Assembly (NCBI RefSeq): GCF_005298075.1
Contig: NZ_SZZH01000001.1
Span: 1,550,001 to 1,614,000 of the forward strand
DNA length: 64,000 bases
From: Nakamurella flava
GTDB taxonomy: Bacteria > Actinomycetota > Actinomycetes > Mycobacteriales > Nakamurellaceae
Direction: 5' to 3'
Position numbers and translations under genes: made by a program. The notes beneath the pieces are model-generated. The model searched no databases. It had not been told where the DNA came from and saw only the letters and a program-made list of their open reading frames with translations. Shown here piece after piece: positions 7,313-14,032 of the stretch (its first letter is position 1; every line of letters starts with the position of its first letter).

Positions 7313-8742
7313 CCCTCACCTTGACGACGGAACCGACGTTCCAGACGGTCCCGGACGGTGACGAGTCCACCGGGCGTGACGCTGTGGACCTGGCCCGCTC
7401 GTACGGGGTGCCGTTGGACGAGTGGCAGGCCGCGATCGTCCGTGGGGTGCTGCGGGAGTCGGGCGGTAACTGGTCGTGTTCGCAGGCTGGTCTGGTCGTG
7501 GGCCGGCAGAACGGTAAGGGTCAGATCCTGTTGGCGCTCGAGCTGGCCGGGTTGCTGCTGCTGGGTGAGTCGGTGCTGCACACGGCGCACGCGGTGAAGA
7601 CGTCGAGTGACGCGTTCCGCCGGTTGGTCGCGGTGATCGACGCGCACGACGATCTGACGCGGTCGGTGCGGCGGCGGTCGCATCAGGTGGGCATGGAGTA
7701 CCTGGAGTTCAACGACGGCGCGCGGATCTCGTTCACCACCCGCTCGGCGTCCGCAGGTCGCGGGTTGTCGATCGACCGGCTGGTGGTCGACGAGGCGGAG
7801 GACATGCCCGAGGCGGAGGTCAGCGCCTTGAAGCCGACGACGTTCGCCAGACCCAAGTCGCAGGCCCTGTTCGTTGGTACGGCCCCGGGCCCGGGTCATG
7901 ACGCTGAGGCGTTCCTGACGATGCGGCGGTCCGCCTACGACGGACTGAACCCTCGGTTGGCGTGGTGGGAGTGGTCGGCTGAGTGGGGCGCGGACATCGA
8001 CGACCGGAATCTGTGGGTGCGTGTGAACCCTGCGGTTGCGGCGGGGCGTGTGCCGTTGCAGGCGATCGTGGATGACCGGGCGGTGTTGCCGGCGGATGCG
8101 TTCCGGGCGGAGCGGTTGTCGATGTTCGTGCCGCGTGGCGGCGCGGGCACGGTGTTCAACCCGGCCGCGTGGGAGGAGTTGCTGGATCCAGATTCAACGC
8201 CGGTGCGTGACATCGCGATCGGCGTCGACGCCCCGCCGTCACGAGACAAGGCCACGGTGTGCATCGCTGGCCGCCGCGCTGACGGCGTGCTGCACGTGGA
8301 GTGGTACGAGACCCGCGACGGGATCACGTGGCTACCTGAGTGGGTCCACGCCCAGCTGAACCCGTCGGTGCGGGCCGTGGTCGTCGACTCGCGGAACCAT
8401 TGCGGGGACTTGGACTGGACCGAAGCGCACGTGCGTCCAACGTTCGTTGGTGTCCGGGAAGTGGGCGCGGCTGCGGGTGCCCTATGGGATGCAGTCAGTG
8501 ACGGCAAGATCCGTCACCGTGGGCAGGTTGAGTTGACCCAGGGTGTGCTGGCTGCGGTGACCCGTCCGATGGCCGCAGGGCAGGGCTTCGGGTGGGAACG
8601 GAAGGCCGCTGGGTCGTCGGCGTTGATCGCGGCGTCGCTGGCGGTGTGGGGCGTGGACTCGACCGAGGTGAAGCGGCCCCGCCGGAAGCTGCCCGGGGAG
8701 CCGCGATCGTCGGGGAACCGCCGAGCAGGGTGGATGCTCTAG
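7309..8742 (+). CDS. Phage terminase large subunit
   Basis: This is the DNA-packaging motor and nuclease. The N-terminal ATPase has a Walker-A-like GRQNGKGQ at about residue 64 and a Walker B with catalytic acidics, RLVVDEAED, at about 160. The C-terminal nuclease has GVDAPPSRDKATV (first metal-binding Asp, about 305), VVVDSRN (about 360) and a late acidic region. The length of 477 residues is normal for the family. The gene is followed not by a portal gene, as is usual, but by a convergent gene whose stop overlaps its own (CTAG). Confidence 0.95.
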   Translation: MTLTLTTEPTFQTVPDGDESTGRDAVDLARSYGVPLDEWQAAIVRGVLRESGGNWSCSQAGLVVGRQNGKGQILLALELAGLLLLGESVLHTAHAVKTSSDAFRRLVAVIDAHDDLTRSVRRRSHQVGMEYLEFNDGARISFTTRSASAGRGLSIDRLVVDEAEDMPEAEVSALKPTTFARPKSQALFVGTAPGPGHDAEAFLTMRRSAYDGLNPRLAWWEWSAEWGADIDDRNLWVRVNPAVAAGRVPLQAIVDDRAVLPADAFRAERLSMFVPRGGAGTVFNPAAWEELLDPDSTPVRDIAIGVDAPPSRDKATVCIAGRRADGVLHVEWYETRDGITWLPEWVHAQLNPSVRAVVVDSRNHCGDLDWTEAHVRPTFVGVREVGAAAGALWDAVSDGKIRHRGQVELTQGVLAAVTRPMAAGQGFGWERKAAGSSALIAASLAVWGVDSTEVKRPRRKLPGEPRSSGNRRAGWML

Positions 8743-8954
8743 CGACCGTGGCGGTCCTCGTCGTTGTCGTAGTCGTCGGGGTACGGCGGCTCGTAGAGCC
8801 CTTCGTGGAACCTGTCGTGCAGGTCGGTGCGGTCGACGCGGGCACCGCACAGGTCGCAGTCCCACCGACCGCCGTTCATACCGCCCTCGGTGTAACCGTC
8901 AGGCTTCTTGGGACGAAACGGGTCGTCGGTTGATTCGATGATCTCGATGTTCAC
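8739..8954 (-). CDS. Small zinc-finger-like protein
   Basis: The 71-residue product has CDLCGARVDRTDLHDRFH, a CxxC-x12-HxxxH pattern consistent with a single zinc finger, and an acidic, Asp/Tyr-rich tail. It converges on the large terminase with overlapping stops, and its start overlaps the stop of the next upstream gene (9175). It is one of a row of small accessory genes of the element. Function unknown. Confidence 0.6.
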   Translation of the reverse strand: MNIEIIESTDDPFRPKKPDGYTEGGMNGGRWDCDLCGARVDRTDLHDRFHEGLYEPPYPDDYDNDEDRHGR

Positions 8955-9175
8955 GAACTCTGGCCCCGCTGGCCGACGAGCTTGCTGGTGACTAAGGTGT
9001 AGGCCTCGGCGATTTCCCTCAAACCTGTGGCGGTCACGCCCAGGCGGGCCTGCTCCACGATGAGTTTCAAGATGGCCATCCTGGCATCGCGAGCTGCGGT
9101 CAAGAGTTCGTCGTCAGTGGGCATGCCCGATATCGTGCGATCCGCACTGTTCGTCACACCAGTCCCCAACCGCAT
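8951..9175 (-). CDS. Hypothetical helical protein (74 aa)
   Basis: The ATG at the right end has a GAGGTG purine block just upstream, which favours it over the internal ATG at 9124 that would give 57 residues (MPTDDELLTAARDARM). The product is mainly helical, without cysteines or membrane segments. It is coupled by a four-base overlap to the zinc-finger-like gene downstream. No family is recognised. Confidence 0.5.
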   Translation of the reverse strand: MRLGTGVTNSADRTISGMPTDDELLTAARDARMAILKLIVEQARLGVTATGLREIAEAYTLVTSKLVGQRGQSS

Positions 9176-9198
9176 GACACCTCGTAGCGCTCAGTAAT

Positions 9199-9237
9199 CA
9201 CGGTCTCGCCCTTCACGTCACGAAGGGCGAGACCGTG
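9199..9237 (-). terminator. Strong hairpin terminator
   Basis: A perfect 16-bp stem (9199-9214 with 9222-9237, arm CACGGTCTCGCCCTTC) and a 7-base loop lie directly after the stop of the gene ending at 9255. There is no long U-run, as is usual in high-GC actinobacteria. Confidence 0.75.
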
Positions 9238-9254
9238 CATGAGAATCCTCGACG

Positions 9255-9470
9255 TCACTCGGCGGCTAGGTACTCTTCGACCTCGTCGAGGTTCATCCCG
9301 TACTCCGAGGATTGCAACCAGTTGTGCGAATCACTGAGGAAGTACTGGCCGAAATCGTAGGCGCGTTCGTTCCGGGTCCGAGACCGCGTGAGTCGGAGTC
9401 CCTGGCGAGCCGCAGCGCGGCGCGCTCGCTGCTCTCGCGGCTTGTCGTCCTGACTCAGTGGGGTGGTCAT
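9255..9470 (-). CDS. Small basic actinobacterial accessory protein
   Basis: Starts at an ATG with a good Shine-Dalgarno (GGAGG, seven bases upstream). The 71-residue product has an Arg-rich N-terminal helix (REQRARRAAARQGLRLTRSR) and ends NLDEVEEYLAAE. This combination recurs in small uncharacterised actinobacterial proteins that often sit near phage or plasmid regulators. The basic half could bind nucleic acid. It is monocistronic, closed by the strong hairpin downstream. Confidence 0.65.
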   Translation of the reverse strand: MTTPLSQDDKPREQRARRAAARQGLRLTRSRTRNERAYDFGQYFLSDSHNWLQSSEYGMNLDEVEEYLAAE

Positions 9471-9508
9471 GGCATGCCTCCACGGGGGCATAGAAGGGTT
9501 GGGAAACA

Positions 9509-9605
9509 CGGGGAAGCTGTGCCCTCGGTAGCTGCGCCAGCTTCCCCGCGACCAAGCCCATGCCATGCCGCGACGGCTGAGGGCGAACCCCAACCGGCTA
9601 CCGAG
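9509..9605. repeat. Nested inverted repeats in intergenic region
   Basis: CGGGGAAGCTG (9509-9519) pairs with CAGCTTCCCCG (9538-9548), and CTCGGTAGC (9524-9532) pairs with GCTACCGAG (9597-9605). The two pairings interlock and so are mutually exclusive or pseudoknot-like. They lie in the 160-base gap upstream of the 9470 gene, and no gene is seen here. Possibly an operator or a structured leader. Confidence 0.5.
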
Positions 9606-9630
9606 TAACTGGAGGGTACTCCAATGCGGT

Positions 9631-9849
9631 CTACTCCGTCGGCCCGTGGACAACGACCTCGACGTCGTCCACGGATCGCAGGTCGAGGTCGAGGGTGATG
9701 ACCTCCCGGGCCATCTGCTCAACCTCGTCGAGGTTCCTGGCTTGGGTGAGGCTGCCAGTCTCAGGGACTCGGACGAGCCAGAACCGACCCTCCCGCTCGA
9801 TGTGGACGTCGTACTTGTGGTGGTCGCTCGACGGACCGTCAGCTGCCAC
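9631..9849 (-). CDS. HicB-like protein (orphan antitoxin-like)
   Basis: Read from the GTG that lies seven bases after a strong GAGGAGG. The 72-residue product (start VAADGPSS, then [20 protein letters not shown] and [19 protein letters not shown]) has the strand-strand-helix outline of the partial RNase H fold of HicB-type antitoxins. No HicA-like toxin (small, with a catalytic His on a dsRBD-like fold) is next to it. The neighbour at 9255-9470 is not HicA-like. It may be an orphan antitoxin, an anti-toxin decoy, or a HicB-fold regulator. Confidence 0.6.
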   Translation of the reverse strand: MAADGPSSDHHKYDVHIEREGRFWLVRVPETGSLTQARNLDEVEQMAREVITLDLDLRSVDDVEVVVHGPTE

Positions 9850-9927
9850 GGAGGCGCCTCCTCTGCGCTGCTTGCGACTGTCGGGTGAGGCCGGGCACAA
9901 CGTCGGGGTGCGTGACTGCCACGGGTT

Positions 9928-9946
9928 CCCTCCGCCAGGCGGAGGG
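9928..9946 (-). terminator. Compact hairpin after regulator gene
   Basis: CCCTCCGCC-A-GGCGGAGGG, a 9-bp inverted repeat with a single central base, lies 20 bases past the stop of the gene at 9966-10694. It fits a terminator or a symmetrical operator and lacks a U-run. Confidence 0.45.
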
Positions 9947-9965
9947 TATTCACCGTCCGCTTGGG

Positions 9966-10694
9966 TCAACGACGACGCCCTCTCCCCCTTTGCTGCTTGG
10001 TCAGCCACCTGTCCAGGTCGGCACGACGAACTCGGACGGACCGGCCGATGCGCACCGTCGGAAGTGTCCCCAGACGGGACCAGCGGTACAAGCTCTGGAC
10101 GTGGAAACCGGTGATACCGGCGGCATCGGCCATCGTCAGCAGATCCGTCTTTGTGTGAGGCGCCGACTCCCGTGCAGGGTCGGCAGGGACGTTGACGTCC
10201 ACCGATGCCGACATCCGCAGGCCGGGGAACGCGATCGAGCAAGCCTCAGCGACCGCTCGCAGGAACGTCACCGCCTCGCCCGGGTTGTCGATCTTCCAGT
10301 CGTCGATCTGCACGTGAGCGGTTTCGCTGAACTGCTGCTCCGGGTCAAAGGTGCGGTCGGTCTCGACCGCTAGAACCTGGACGCCGTCGGTGGTCGCCCT
10401 GCTGTGGAGTCGTGAGGACCGGCCGCAGGCGAAGGGGCTTGGGGTATGCAGCTCGTGGGTCCAACGATGCTGGCCGTTGTGATCGCACCAGTCGGGGCAG
10501 GGCTCGCGGCCTGAGTCTTCATCGCCGGCGGCTTGTTCCCAGGCTCGCATCACGCTGAGGAAGGCGAGGTTGCTGTCCGGATCCAGCCCGTGGGTGGCGG
10601 CGTACTGGGTGACCTCGGCGTGGAAGCGGTCCTCTTCGGTGTCAGGGGACCACTCAGTTCGGTGATTGATGGTTACAGCCTGTTCGATGATCAT
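9966..10694 (-). CDS. DUF6907-like / helix-turn-helix regulator
   Basis: The 242-residue protein has two parts. The middle (about 65-160) carries [17 protein letters not shown] and a following all-beta stretch, resembling the DUF6907 domain found in actinobacterial element-borne proteins. The C-terminus (about 190-240) is an excisionase-type HTH ([20 protein letters not shown], wing [15 protein letters not shown]). It is the last gene before the element's right end, so a role as regulator or recombination directionality factor is plausible. Read from an ATG about 100 bases from the boundary. The domain names are recognition by eye. Confidence 0.7.
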   Translation of the reverse strand: MIIEQAVTINHRTEWSPDTEEDRFHAEVTQYAATHGLDPDSNLAFLSVMRAWEQAAGDEDSGREPCPDWCDHNGQHRWTHELHTPSPFACGRSSRLHSRATTDGVQVLAVETDRTFDPEQQFSETAHVQIDDWKIDNPGEAVTFLRAVAEACSIAFPGLRMSASVDVNVPADPARESAPHTKTDLLTMADAAGITGFHVQSLYRWSRLGTLPTVRIGRSVRVRRADLDRWLTKQQRGRGRRR

Positions 10695-10748
10695 GGGGTG
10701 GCGCTCACTTCCTGGCTAGTAGGTGGTGGGTGCGTCAGCCGGTCCTGA

Positions 10749-10892
10749 GGGGCAACTCGGGGCCGGCTCCTTCATCTTTCGAGGCGAGACTATGACTGCA
10801 TGTTGACCCCCGTCGTCTTCCTCGTCCTCCCGGTCACCGTGCTCTTCGCCCTCTACCCCGGGCTGATCGCGATCCAGACGGTCGCCCAATGA
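10749..10892 (+). pseudogene. tadC: tadC 3' fragment cut by the integrated element
   Basis: After an in-frame TGA at 10746, a frame runs to the stop at 10892. Its last 30 codons read MLTPVVFLVLPVTVLFALYP then GLIAIQTVAQ, a single hydrophobic helix with the LP-x-T-x-LF-x-YPGL look of the C-terminal membrane segment of GspF/TadC proteins. Upstream residues do not continue the family. Tad genes follow directly, so this is most likely the tail of tadC, with the rest beyond the element to the left. The alternative is a free-standing short membrane peptide. Confidence 0.6.
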
Positions 10893-10973
10893 GCGCGGCC
10901 CCCCTCTGCCGTCCCGTCCCGCCGACCGGTGTCCACCGGTCGGCCGCTGTCCCCTGTCACCACGGAGGTACTG

Positions 10974-11195
10974 ATGAAGAACCGTTTCGACCACGCCGGC
11001 GCGTGGCTGCTGACGCTTGTCGCCGTCGTCGCGGCCCACGTCGAAACCAGCGAGGACCCGGAGCACGACCGGGGCGACGTGCCGGGCTGGGTCATGATCA
11101 CCGTGATGTCGGCGATCCTCGTGGTGGCCATCCTCGCCGTCTTCCGGGGTCAGGTGGAGAACGCACTGGCCAACATCTTCAACAAGATCCAGTAG
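10974..11195 (+). CDS. Small pilin-like membrane protein of Tad locus
   Basis: Start ATG with a clear GGAGG seven bases upstream. The 73-residue product has a short basic N-terminus, a first hydrophobic stretch (GAWLLTLVAVVAAHV), an acidic loop with GDVPGW, and a transmembrane helix (VMITVMSAILVVAILAVF). Small proteins of this form lie between tadC and tadE in many actinobacterial Tad clusters and are taken as Flp-pilin-like or pilus accessory proteins. The usual GxxxxE prepilin cleavage motif is not evident, so the pilin role is tentative. Confidence 0.7.
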   Translation: MKNRFDHAGAWLLTLVAVVAAHVETSEDPEHDRGDVPGWVMITVMSAILVVAILAVFRGQVENALANIFNKIQ

Positions 11196-11245
11196 CCGAC
11201 GCCGCCGATCAGCCCGATCGGGGCTCGGCGGTCGCCGAGTTCGCC

Positions 11246-11584
11246 ATGGTCATGGTGCTGCTCATGACGCTGTTCCTGGCGTTGATGTCGGTGGCCCTGT
11301 GGGCGTACACCCGGTCGGTCCTGACGTCGGCCGCGGCGGACGCGGCCCGGATCGCCGCCACCTACCGGACCGATCCGGGGTCGGCCGCAGCCACTGTCGC
11401 CGAAATCATGGGCGACGGACCGGCGGGCAGCACCCGGGCCACCCTGTCGTGCACGTCGGGCAGCGACGGGCTGTTGGTCGCGGTGAGCTGCACGATGGAG
11501 GCACCCGGCATCGTCGGCCTGTTGGACGGCATCATGCCGACCATCGAGGTGACCGGGCACTCGGCGAGGGAGTCCCTCGAGTGA
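11246..11584 (+). CDS. TadE-like pseudopilin
   Basis: The reading frame has the TadE hallmark GSAVAEFAMVMVLLMTLFLA, a prepilin-like Glu followed by a transmembrane helix, then an extracytoplasmic domain with a Cys pair (LSCTSGSDGLLVAVSC). The conserved GSAVAEF lies partly upstream of the first ATG, at 11246, and no ATG, GTG or TTG occurs in frame between the pilin-like gene and that ATG. The nearest upstream GTG (about 11001) is inside the previous gene. The true start is unresolved: a non-standard codon, translational read-in, or a sequence error. Confidence 0.7.
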   Translation: MVMVLLMTLFLALMSVALWAYTRSVLTSAAADAARIAATYRTDPGSAAATVAEIMGDGPAGSTRATLSCTSGSDGLLVAVSCTMEAPGIVGLLDGIMPTIEVTGHSARESLE

Positions 11585-12075
11585 CCATCTCCGACAACTC
11601 TTCTGAGCCGCAGAGCGATGTCGGGGCGGCAGACCGGGCCGCCGACGAGGGCCGAGCCCTGGTCGAGGTGATCTTCCTGGGGGTGCTGATGCTCATCCCC
11701 GTGATCTATGTCCTCATCGCCGTGCTCAAGCTGCAGTCGGCGACGTTCGCGGTCAATCAGGCGGCCCGCGACGCCGGACGGCTGATCGACACGGCGCCGT
11801 CGGTCGCGGTCGGTGTCGACCGGGCGCGCGCGCTCGCCCGGATCGCCCTGGAGGACCAGAACGTCGACGGCGGTTCGGTCGACATCCGCTTCGTCCGCCC
11901 CGGCGGCGACTGCCTCGGTGCGCAGGTGACCCCGAGTCTGCAACCCGGCGACGTCTACGACGTGTGCGTGGTGTCGGTCGTCGGGATCCCCGGTGTGCCG
12001 ACGGTCGTGACCGGATCGTCCAACACCGTCGCCGGATCCTTCACCCTGCATGTCGGCGATTTCCGGGAGGGGTGA
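11581..12075 (+). CDS. TadE/TadG-family membrane protein
   Basis: The GTG start overlaps the TadE stop (GTGA). The 164-residue product has a hydrophilic N-terminus, then GRALVEVIFLGVLMLIPVIY, in which a prepilin-like Glu precedes the single membrane helix, and an outer domain with helix-forming residues and a Cys pair (GDCLGAQ ... VYDVCVV). This matches the second TadE-like protein of actinobacterial Tad loci. It is likely assembled as a minor pseudopilin with the neighbouring TadE and TadG proteins. Confidence 0.8.
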   Translation: MTISDNSSEPQSDVGAADRAADEGRALVEVIFLGVLMLIPVIYVLIAVLKLQSATFAVNQAARDAGRLIDTAPSVAVGVDRARALARIALEDQNVDGGSVDIRFVRPGGDCLGAQVTPSLQPGDVYDVCVVSVVGIPGVPTVVTGSSNTVAGSFTLHVGDFREG

Positions 12076-12076
12076 G

Positions 12077-12571
12077 ATGTCCCGACACCTGCGGCCCCGG
12101 CGACACCCGCCGCCCGGCCGGCATCCCGGGCCGGGTCGCTCCGACGACGGATCGATCGCCCCGCTGATCCTCGGCCTGACCGGCGCCTTGATGCTGCTGT
12201 GCGTGGGCGTCATCGCCGGCGGGTCGGCGTTCCTGGCCCATCAGCGACTACAGAGCCTGTGCGACGGTGCGGTCGCGGCGGCCGTGGGCGCGCTCGACCC
12301 GCGCCGCACCTCGGCCGCCGGCGCGTCCTCCAGCGATGCCGTGGCCGCCGCGGACAGCTATCTCGCCGTCCGCGGGCCGGACGTCCGCGCAGCCGTGCAG
12401 ATCGGCGCTCGGTCGGTGTCGGCGACCTGCCGGAACCGGGCCGAGGTCGCCCTGGGCGCCGTTTTCGGCCGGCCCACGGTCGACCAGAGCGTCACCGCCG
12501 ACAGTGAACCGTTCCAGCGCGCCGCGGCGGATCCCCCTTCGGTGTCCACGCCGGCCGACACCGCACTCTGA
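12077..12571 (+). CDS. TadG-like pilus assembly protein
   Basis: The ATG follows GGGAGGGG. The 164-residue product begins with a Pro/Arg/His-rich stretch, then DDGSIAPLILGLTGALMLLC, the DxGSxAP motif and membrane helix typical of TadG/Flp-associated proteins (Rv3656c-region type). It has an extracytoplasmic domain with a Cys pair (about 73 and 122) and a von-Willebrand-free, short C-terminus. One base separates it from the preceding stop region, so it belongs to the same operon. Confidence 0.78.
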   Translation: MSRHLRPRRHPPPGRHPGPGRSDDGSIAPLILGLTGALMLLCVGVIAGGSAFLAHQRLQSLCDGAVAAAVGALDPRRTSAAGASSSDAVAAADSYLAVRGPDVRAAVQIGARSVSATCRNRAEVALGAVFGRPTVDQSVTADSEPFQRAAADPPSVSTPADTAL

Positions 12572-12610
12572 CCCCTTGGACAGGAGACCCATGAACCGTC
12601 ACCCGGCCCG

Positions 12611-12853
12611 ATGATCCAGCTACCGCCGGGCACCCGACGCCCGCACCGGTCCAGCCGCCAACCCGCGACGAACGATCGTCCCCGCGGTACGGCCACCCTG
12701 CGGCCGGTCCCCCGACCGCGGCACCGGGGTACGACGCTCGCCGCGCTGGTCCTGGCCACCGGTCTGCTCGTCGGCGGCGTCGCCGCCCTGGCCCCCTATG
12801 CCGACCCGACGGATCAGGCCACGCTCCCCTCCTCCGTCGTCGACGGGCACTGA
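12611..12853 (+). CDS. Hypothetical single-pass membrane protein
   Basis: The 80-residue product has an Arg/Pro-rich N-terminal half and a membrane helix (TLAALVLATGLLVGGVAALA). The good Shine-Dalgarno (CAGGAG) serves an ATG at 12591 that opens a seven-codon ORF, MNRHPAR. Its TGA overlaps this gene's ATG (ATGA at 12611-12614), so translation is probably coupled through the mini-ORF. It is the last gene of the Tad run. The downstream neighbour is convergent. Confidence 0.55.
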   Translation: MIQLPPGTRRPHRSSRQPATNDRPRGTATLRPVPRPRHRGTTLAALVLATGLLVGGVAALAPYADPTDQATLPSSVVDGH

Positions 12854-12881
12854 GAGGACGGCGGGCGCTCCGGGACCGGGC

Positions 12882-13886
12882 TCACCTCCCACTGCCGAGC
12901 ACCGTCACCGCCGCGGGCCGCACCGTGCAGGTCACCGGCGGTGGCATCACCGGTTCGCCGTCCGCGTAGACCGGTAGCTCGAGCGCGCAGTGGCGGTCCC
13001 CGGCGGGCGCGGCGGACAGCGCCTGCACCGTGACCGCACGGCCCCGCAGCAGATCGACGGCGGGGTGATCGCGGTGACCGCCCGAATAGACCCGCGGGAA
13101 GACGCGCAGCAGGGTCGATCGGGACACCGCCCGCACCACGGTCACGTCGAGCAGTCCGTCGTCGGCCCGGGCGTCCGGGCAGATACGCATCCCGCCGCCG
13201 TACGTGGCCGTGTTGCCGACCGCGACGAGCAGGGCCGACTGCTCCGTCGTAATGCCGTCCACCGTCAGCCGGTAGGTGGTGGGCGAGAGGGCGGCCAGCT
13301 CGGCCAGTACGGCCGCCGGGTAGGCCAGCGGGCCCAGCGGCCAGCGAGAGGCGTTCCGCCGGGCGGTGACCCGGCTGTCGAACCCGCAGGCGACCACCGT
13401 GGCGAACGGCCGGCCCGGCCCGGTCCCCGGCCGATCGACGGCACCGGCTGACGCCGGGGAGGTACCGACCCAGCCGAGATCCACCGGTCGGCCCGTCCCG
13501 GCCCGCAGGTCGTCGAGCAGCGCGGCCACCACCGCCGTCGGATCGGTGGGGACCCCGAGGGCTCCGGCGAAATCGTTCCCGGTTCCGGCCGGCAGCAGGC
13601 CAAGCGGAACCGGGGGCCCCGGATCGGAGCGGTCGAGCACGGCAGGCAGAACCCCGGCCACCGTGCCGTCCCCGCCGCAGACCACCACCGCCCGGCCGGG
13701 GTCCGTCAGCTGGACGGGGAGGGGTGTCCCCGCTGCCTCGCCCCCGCCCCGGCGCACTCCGGTGCGCAGGACCCGCACCGGTACGCCGGCGGCGGCGAGC
13801 GCCGCCCGGCCCGCGGCGGCCACCCGCCGTGCCCGACCGCGTCCCGCGGCCGGGTTGACCACCAGGGTGACGTGCTCCCCGCTCAC
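12882..13886 (-). CDS. Diacylglycerol kinase family lipid kinase
   Basis: The 334-residue protein has the DagK/YegS fold. It begins VTLVVNPAAGRGRARR (nucleotide loop), followed by VVVCGGDGTVAGVLPAVL, the GGDGT signature of the catalytic domain, then PLGLLPAGTGNDFAGAL, and a C-terminal beta domain with GGGMRICPDA. Such enzymes phosphorylate diacylglycerol or related lipids at the membrane, recycling lipid precursors, and some have sphingoid or undecaprenol substrates. GTG start. It faces prfB divergently over about 145 bases. Confidence 0.9.
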   Translation of the reverse strand: MSGEHVTLVVNPAAGRGRARRVAAAGRAALAAAGVPVRVLRTGVRRGGGEAAGTPLPVQLTDPGRAVVVCGGDGTVAGVLPAVLDRSDPGPPVPLGLLPAGTGNDFAGALGVPTDPTAVVAALLDDLRAGTGRPVDLGWVGTSPASAGAVDRPGTGPGRPFATVVACGFDSRVTARRNASRWPLGPLAYPAAVLAELAALSPTTYRLTVDGITTEQSALLVAVGNTATYGGGMRICPDARADDGLLDVTVVRAVSRSTLLRVFPRVYSGGHRDHPAVDLLRGRAVTVQALSAAPAGDRHCALELPVYADGEPVMPPPVTCTVRPAAVTVLGSGR

Positions 13887-14018
13887 CCGTTCCCCGCCCC
13901 GGCGGAAGCTGCCGAATTCGTCGCAGACACCGTGCGGGTCTCCTGTCCGGTGGTCTCAGCCCCGCGCCGCCCGGCCGGGGCCCGGGGCGGCATGGCCGGA
14001 TGCCCTCCCGGACCCGCG

Positions 14019-14024
14019 TACCCT
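14019..14024 (+). promoter_or_regulatory. Probable -10 element for leaderless prfB
   Basis: TACCCT lies eight bases before the GTG start of prfB, and no Shine-Dalgarno sequence is present. This spacing is what leaderless actinobacterial transcripts show. Confidence 0.4.
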
Positions 14025-14032
14025 GGTGACTC

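Larger units (their letters stand above)
1..10795. mobile_element. Phage-derived integrated element (right part; left end outside window)
   Basis: The stretch carries tape measure, HNH, small-terminase-like and large-terminase genes among many tightly overlapping small unknown genes, then a convergent block of small regulators. It ends abruptly against Tad pilus genes, where a tadC-like 3' fragment starts. No portal, capsid, head maturation protease, connector, major tail, lysin, holin or integrase gene is recognisable here. The tape measure precedes the terminase, the reverse of ordinary siphophage order. It could be a degraded prophage, a circularly permuted prophage with the rest to the left, or a phage satellite. 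The right boundary is inferred from the tadC fragment and is uncertain by some tens of bases. Confidence 0.85.
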
